This document shows positions 61,531-64,000 of a stretch of 64,000 nt of DNA, piece by piece. The notes beneath the pieces are model-generated. The model was given only the letters and a program-made list of their open reading frames with translations. It was not told the origin of the DNA and did not search any database. The stretch spans positions 35,459-99,458 of the forward strand of contig JAIDFQ010000063.1 in the NCBI GenBank assembly GCA_029054245.1, read 5' to 3'. Origin of the DNA: Lachnospiraceae bacterium (GTDB lineage Bacteria; Bacillota; Clostridia; Lachnospirales; Lachnospiraceae). Each line of letters starts with the position of its first letter. Positions within the stretch are counted from its first letter, which is position 1. The position numbers and the translations under genes are program-made.

Positions 61531-61615
61531 GCTAAACAACAGATGTCCCGCGAATCCAGGTATCCACTGCTTGACATAAGGATATCAAATACAATAGAAA
61601 GGTGCTGGCATAAAT

Positions 61616-62047
61616 ATGAAGAGTGATGATATAAAGGTGTTGCAGGAAGTGCAGAGGAATACAAAAATGGCGATGAAAGCCATCAATGCCATAAGCAGTA
61701 AAATTGATGATGATGATTTATCCATGCAGGTTGCTAGGGAATCCATGAAATATTCAGATATTTACAACAAGGCGACCGGCAGGCTGCTCAATGGAAAGGC
61801 ATCCAGCTATAAGGAAACGGGATTTGAAGATATCATGATAAAAGGGGGCGTGCATGTCAATACGATGCTCAACACCAGCACAAGCCATATTGCGGAGGTG
61901 ATGATACAGGGCTCAAACAGAGGACTAACCAGTATGTGGAAAGCAATCAATCATCATGAAAATGCTGGAAATGTTTCTATGGAAATTGCAAAAGAGCTGA
62001 TGGATTTTGAAGAAAAGAATATTGAGCGGTTGAAACAGTATTTGTAA
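61616..62047 (+). CDS. Small all-helical protein of unknown function
   Basis: The 143-residue soluble protein is predicted to be a helical bundle: KVLQEVQRNTKMAMKAINAISSKI, LSMQVARESMKYSDIYNKATGRL, HVNTMLNTSTSHIAEVMIQGSNRGLTSMWKAINHHENAG and AKELMDFEEKNIERLKQYL. The spacing of Glu and His (HHEN, MDFEEKN) recalls ferritin-like/DUF2383-type bundles, but the metal ligands are not convincing. GAAAGGTGC precedes the ATG. No link to neighbouring genes. Confidence 0.7.
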   Translation: MKSDDIKVLQEVQRNTKMAMKAINAISSKIDDDDLSMQVARESMKYSDIYNKATGRLLNGKASSYKETGFEDIMIKGGVHVNTMLNTSTSHIAEVMIQGSNRGLTSMWKAINHHENAGNVSMEIAKELMDFEEKNIERLKQYL

Positions 62048-62090
62048 TAGAAAAAAATGTAACTTTTACAATTTAATTGCTTAAAGTGTC

Positions 62091-62119
62091 TTGAGATTTT
62101 TTGAGACACGTTATATAAT
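62091..62119 (+). promoter_or_regulatory. gdhA promoter with a 6-bp inverted repeat
   Basis: TTGAGA (62091-62096), 17-bp spacer, perfect TATAAT (62114-62119). GTGTCT and AGACAC (62087-62108 region) flank the -35, a possible regulator site. Confidence 0.7.
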
Positions 62120-62184
62120 ACCAATGGGAGAAAGATGTAATAATTGTATACAATGATACTGTACTACAATAATACTAAACTTAA

Positions 62185-63534
<1,350 letters not shown>

Positions 63535-63554
63535 GGTATAATTATACAGAAAAT

Positions 63555-63606
63555 AGAAATCTCGCATATAGCTGGAAATGGTGTATGTGTGGGATTTCTT
63601 TTTTTT
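63555..63606 (+). terminator. Terminator after gdhA
   Basis: AGAAATC/GATTTCT outer stem, a CGCATA/TATGTG-type inner part, then eight T. Confidence 0.75.
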
Positions 63607-63735
63607 GGAAATGTATGAAAATGTAGCAAAGCGGGATGATTATGCACAATGAAAGAAGAGTACAGCATTTTTGTTTTCAATCATTTCTGATGCCTCATAC
63701 TTTCTGTGCTGTGTTGGTGTTTTTTGAAAATAAAA

Positions 63736-63770
63736 AGGTAGCGGATTGTCTGTTAAGATAATCGCTACCT
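63736..63770 (-). terminator. Possible minus-strand terminator
   Basis: AGGTAGCGGATT pairs with AATCGCTACCT with one bulge. On the minus strand the stem is followed by five T. It could end a transcript coming from beyond the right edge. Confidence 0.5.
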
Positions 63771-63834
63771 AAAGGTAAACAATATTCAATTTTCCCGACA
63801 AACCGGAATTTACTGAATGGTTTGTAAAAAGTCG

Positions 63835-63870
63835 AGACCGTTTCAAGTTTTGTGTAAACTCAAAATCTGA
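63835..63870. other. Possible IS256-family end
   Basis: GAGACCGTTTCAAG, then TTTTGTGTAAACTC, resembles terminal inverted repeats of IS256-family elements, which often contain TTTTGTGTAAA. The transposase, if any, would lie past the right edge. Weak evidence. Confidence 0.3.
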
Positions 63871-63894
63871 TATAAGATATGTGAATAGTTGCTT

Positions 63895-63930
63895 AAGGGG
63901 CAGAAGCCGGATTTTCGGATTCCGCCCCTT
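63895..63930. repeat. Hairpin near the right edge
   Basis: AAGGGGC and GCCCCTT bracket an inner CCG/CGG stem around ATTTT. Function unknown; the remaining bases to 64000 show no gene. Confidence 0.55.
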
Positions 63931-64000
63931 ACCTGTATTATATTGCCAATTCCGGTACTGTCAATGGGAACTGCCGGAACTGCTCTTTTTATAGTTTTCT

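Overview
The window looks like chromosomal DNA of a Lachnospiraceae-type gut Clostridium (Bacillota). This rests on AGGAGG-type ribosome binding sites, AT-rich third positions, the yqeG-aroE-aroK-aroQ ... efp order, a DUF5688-like protein, clostridial cobalamin gene fusions (CbiF-CbiG, CbiJ-CbiE-CbiT) and a TnpX/TnpW-type integrative element. Genus cannot be fixed from the sequence. Almost every gene is on the + strand. LAYOUT. (1) 1-5.7 kb: right end of an integrative conjugative element, with a repeat-containing surface protein cut by the window edge, a class B sortase, a metallophosphoesterase, a TnpW-like small protein and a large serine recombinase. The recombinase runs directly into the 3' half of a broken fic gene, which is followed by the C-terminal stump of a second serine recombinase. 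(2) 5.75-27.5 kb: a cobalamin locus. A stand-alone MetH-reactivation-like gene is followed by a strong promoter, a cobalamin riboswitch and an intrinsic terminator, then one ~20-kb operon: extracytoplasmic CbiK-type chelatase lipoprotein, second lipoprotein, BtuF/C/D-like ABC importer, cbiP, cobT, cobU, cobS, a cobU-like gene, cobC, cbiB, cobD, cbiC, cbiD, cbiFG, cbiH, cbiJET, cbiA and a Cys-rich protein. This is nearly the whole anaerobic route; cbiL and an adenosyltransferase are not in the window. (3) 27.6-29.7 kb: tandem 20-bp repeats and a SigD-like promoter ahead of three genes that share an N-terminal motif but have different bodies. (4) 29.7-31.9 kb: an AT-rich two-gene cassette, an ATPase plus a PD-(D/E)xK-like protein, a candidate defence system. 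(5) 31.9-39.2 kb: response regulator, sensor kinase and BceAB-like ABC transporter, with direct-repeat operators, then a large lipoprotein preceded by four 11-bp-phased repeats.  (6) 39.2-45.5 kb: compact glycine betaine/choline-type ABC importer, HAD phosphatase, rubrerythrin, then yqeG-aroE-aroK-aroQ. (7) 45.5-57.1 kb: an 11.6-kb insert between aroQ and efp bounded by a 22-bp direct repeat of the aroQ 3' end. It carries a LacI regulator with its operators and a catabolic operon (AtuA-like large and small proteins, type III CoA-transferase, CocE-type hydrolase, zinc dehydrogenase, alpha/beta hydrolase, ribose-type ABC importer). I do not recognise the complete pathway. (8) 57.1-64 kb: efp, a DUF5688-like gene, tRNA-Arg(CCG), an SH3b-domain protein, a Gfo/Idh oxidoreductase, a small helical protein and gdhA, then a gene-free end with hairpins and a possible IS256-family terminus.
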